A DNA stretch of 64,000 nt, taken from assembly GCA_029555025.1 (NCBI GenBank), contig JAKPTZ010000051.1, positions 1 through 64,000 on the forward strand, in the 5' to 3' direction. The notes beneath the pieces are model-generated. The model did no database searches, was not told the origin of the DNA, and was given only the letters and a program-made list of their open reading frames with translations. Positions within the stretch are counted from its first letter, which is position 1. Every line of letters starts with the position of its first letter. This DNA is from Deltaproteobacteria bacterium (GTDB taxonomy: Bacteria > Myxococcota_A > UBA9042 > DTJE01). The position numbers and the translations under genes were made by a program. Below, piece by piece: positions 62,369-64,000 of the stretch.

Positions 62369-64000
62369 ATGAGAATTTTCAAGATTTTTGCCGGACTCTC
62401 GATGGTCGCACTGACATTGGCCGGTCGCCCGGCCTACGCGGTTGACCCCCTTTTCGACCCGCCTCCACCGGTCGTCCACATCCTTCTGGACACGTCCGGA
62501 AGCATGCAGTACGACTCCCAGGGCTCGACGAACGAGGATTACTGGGATCTTGCGGACGACGCGGTTCCGGTGTGCTCGCCGGATCCCGGGGTTTCGGGAA
62601 AGAGTCGTTACATAGTCGCCACCGAAGTACTTTGCGGCACGCTTCAGGATTACTGGTGCGAATACGAAAGCCGCGGCATCGGTTCGTCACACTGCCCGAA
62701 CGCCGACTGCTACTGGTCTGTTCCGCACGTCAAGGCACACGGTACCAGGATGAACGACGGCCTTCTCGATCGGGTCGGCGCCAGCTTCAAATTCGGCGTG
62801 ATGACGATGGATTCCAATCCGCTGCCGTTCACAAATTCAAGCGGCGGTTACAGTTACGGGCCGGAGTGGCTGATCGACCTTGGCGCGCAAAACGAGAATT
62901 CCCCGATCGGTCGCCTGGTTCCGCCAAGCGCTTCCGACGACCCGGCCGACATCACGACGACCAACGCCCGTGTCAGACAGTCGATTCTTGACGCCCGCCC
63001 ATGGAGCGTGACCGTTCTTGGCCCGATGCTTTACGATGCGGAATACCTGATCCGGAATCACCCCGTTCACACCGCCGACCCATACGACGCATGCCGTGAA
63101 AAGCACATCATCCTTATAACCGATGGCCGGAACAACACCGGGCTGGACATCTTCACTTACCTTGATCCGGTCGCTCAGGCCAACAGGCTGCGGCGGCTGG
63201 GGTTCGAAGTGTGGGTGGTCGGATTCAACATGGCCCCCGGATACAGCGAGGAATTGTGGGAAATTGCGACCTACAACGGAGCGCTTCCGGACGACCACCT
63301 GCTTTACGCGACCGATGGCATCGACCTTGCGAACGCGCTTCGGCAGATATTTTCAAACGTCGCCAGATCAACCCAGTCAAGGACGCGGCCGGTGGTAACC
63401 CAGAACACCGGCAACTACACCGACGTTCAATACCAGTTCAACGCCGGGTACGCGGTCGCCATGGACGCGACGGGCGGTAACTACATCCCGGACGTGATGC
63501 AGGGCATCCTTGAAAGGTCGGTTTACAAATGCGGCGTGACCTCGCTGGTTCCGGGCACCGCCGGACTCGGATCCATACAGAGCATCGGCGACAAGCTCAG
63601 TTCAACCGGCGACGGACTCCGAAATATCTACACCATGGTCGCCGGCGACCTGGAATCATTTGAAAACGGCACGAGCGACATCACGAACGAAATGCTGGCG
63701 GCCCCAAACCCGGCCGCCGGCCCCGTCCCCGACTTCGGCCGGGACACCGTTTCAGGCTGGTGCAAATCGGCACACCTCTCGGGCACGAATGAGGAAAAGC
63801 TGGCCCAGTGGCGCCTGAACCTTTTCAACTACGTCCGGGCGACCGCCGATTCGTGCAGGGCGTCGTACAAACTGGGCGCCATCTATCACTCAACGCCGGC
63901 CCTGCACGACAACCTGCGGGACGTGAACCTGCCGATTCCATCGTTTACAAACTACAAGCAGTCGATTTCCACAAGACCCGGCATGCTTTACGTCGCGACC
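62369..64000 (+). CDS. pilY1: PilY1-type pilus tip adhesin/biogenesis factor (partial, runs off the window)
   Basis: At least 544 residues, continuing past 64000 without a stop. GAGGTG precedes the ATG; the signal peptide ends PAYAVDP. A von Willebrand A domain follows with the MIDAS motif DTSGSM (Asp41) and later ITDGRNNT. It is interrupted by a Cys-rich segment (CSPDPG, CYWSVPH), as known in PilY1. The last visible residues, IYHSTPAL then PGMLYVAT, are the start of the PilY1 beta-propeller domain. PilY1 sits at the pilus tip, controls pilus retraction and binds calcium and surfaces. Confidence 0.93.
   Translation, partial: MRIFKIFAGLSMVALTLAGRPAYAVDPLFDPPPPVVHILLDTSGSMQYDSQGSTNEDYWDLADDAVPVCSPDPGVSGKSRYIVATEVLCGTLQDYWCEYESRGIGSSHCPNADCYWSVPHVKAHGTRMNDGLLDRVGASFKFGVMTMDSNPLPFTNSSGGYSYGPEWLIDLGAQNENSPIGRLVPPSASDDPADITTTNARVRQSILDARPWSVTVLGPMLYDAEYLIRNHPVHTADPYDACREKHIILITDGRNNTGLDIFTYLDPVAQANRLRRLGFEVWVVGFNMAPGYSEELWEIATYNGALPDDHLLYATDGIDLANALRQIFSNVARSTQSRTRPVVTQNTGNYTDVQYQFNAGYAVAMDATGGNYIPDVMQGILERSVYKCGVTSLVPGTAGLGSIQSIGDKLSSTGDGLRNIYTMVAGDLESFENGTSDITNEMLAAPNPAAGPVPDFGRDTVSGWCKSAHLSGTNEEKLAQWRLNLFNYVRATADSCRASYKLGAIYHSTPALHDNLRDVNLPIPSFTNYKQSISTRPGMLYVAT

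Noticed and set aside
1-64000. tRNA, rRNA or CRISPR arrays
   Set aside because: Gaps between genes were scanned by eye; no cloverleaf-like or regularly spaced repeat pattern was seen, though a small tRNA could be missed without a search tool.

Overview
The window is 64 kb of GC-rich, densely coded DNA. It resembles a Myxococcota / deltaproteobacterium-like lineage, probably an uncultured one. The signs are many cysteine-rich secreted lipoproteins, a C-terminal Gly-Gly-Cys/membrane-helix/Arg tail of the MYXO-CTERM type (end at 40606), an FHA-GAF-sigma54 activator, large TPR and carboxypeptidase-regulatory-like surface proteins, and a type IV minor-pilin operon with PilY1. No rRNA, tRNA, CRISPR array or complete insertion sequence was recognised.

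Layout. 1-2.3 kb: a type I restriction-modification remnant, with intact hsdM and an hsdS cut off after its first recognition domain, apparently by the end of a mobile element at the window edge. 2.4-7.5 kb: a lipoprotein, a DEAD-box RNA helicase, YjbQ, and a complete mqsRA toxin-antitoxin pair with a recognisable operator. 7.7-12 kb: cysteine-rich and very large lipoproteins. 12-20.7 kb: ClpB, an MFS permease, a FemAB-like acyltransferase, and the three-gene proton-translocating transhydrogenase operon pntAA-pntAB-pntB.

20.9-26.9 kb is the most unusual locus. Behind one good promoter stand four consecutive but divergent radical SAM proteins that share a C-terminal CxxCx5C cluster signature. 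The only real gap in the array holds a 45-codon reading frame, and an A24 (prepilin-peptidase-like) membrane protease with an unusual architecture follows directly. No known pathway was recognised. It reads as a modification-plus-leader-cleavage system of unknown substrate, and is the best candidate here for an undescribed system.

27-33.8 kb (minus strand): RNase PH, an amidohydrolase coupled to a 5'-nucleotidase-family lipoprotein, and a 957-residue TPR protein. 33.8-41.2 kb (plus): a TPR/membrane protein, the sigma54 activator, surface lipoproteins, a MYXO-CTERM metallophosphoesterase and a small anchored protein. 41.2-46.5 kb: an MFS permease with a PDZ-like insert, then queA and tgt (queuosine tRNA modification) and an ApbE flavin transferase. 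46.7-48.8 kb: a three-lipoprotein operon. 48.8-57 kb: a GH84-type glycosidase, a DMT permease, a coiled-coil membrane protein, a lytic transglycosylase divergent from a probably inactive NlpC/CHAP-like protein, a PcrA/UvrD helicase and an exported protein. 57.1-59.2 kb: a large predicted outer-membrane barrel. 59.3-64 kb: a minor pilin operon (FimT/GspH, PilV, PilW, PilX-like) ending in PilY1, which runs off the window.

Promoters, where visible, often use an extended -10 (TGnTAnnnT). Three copies of an 8-bp-stem GGGCGRAT hairpin lie just 3' of genes.
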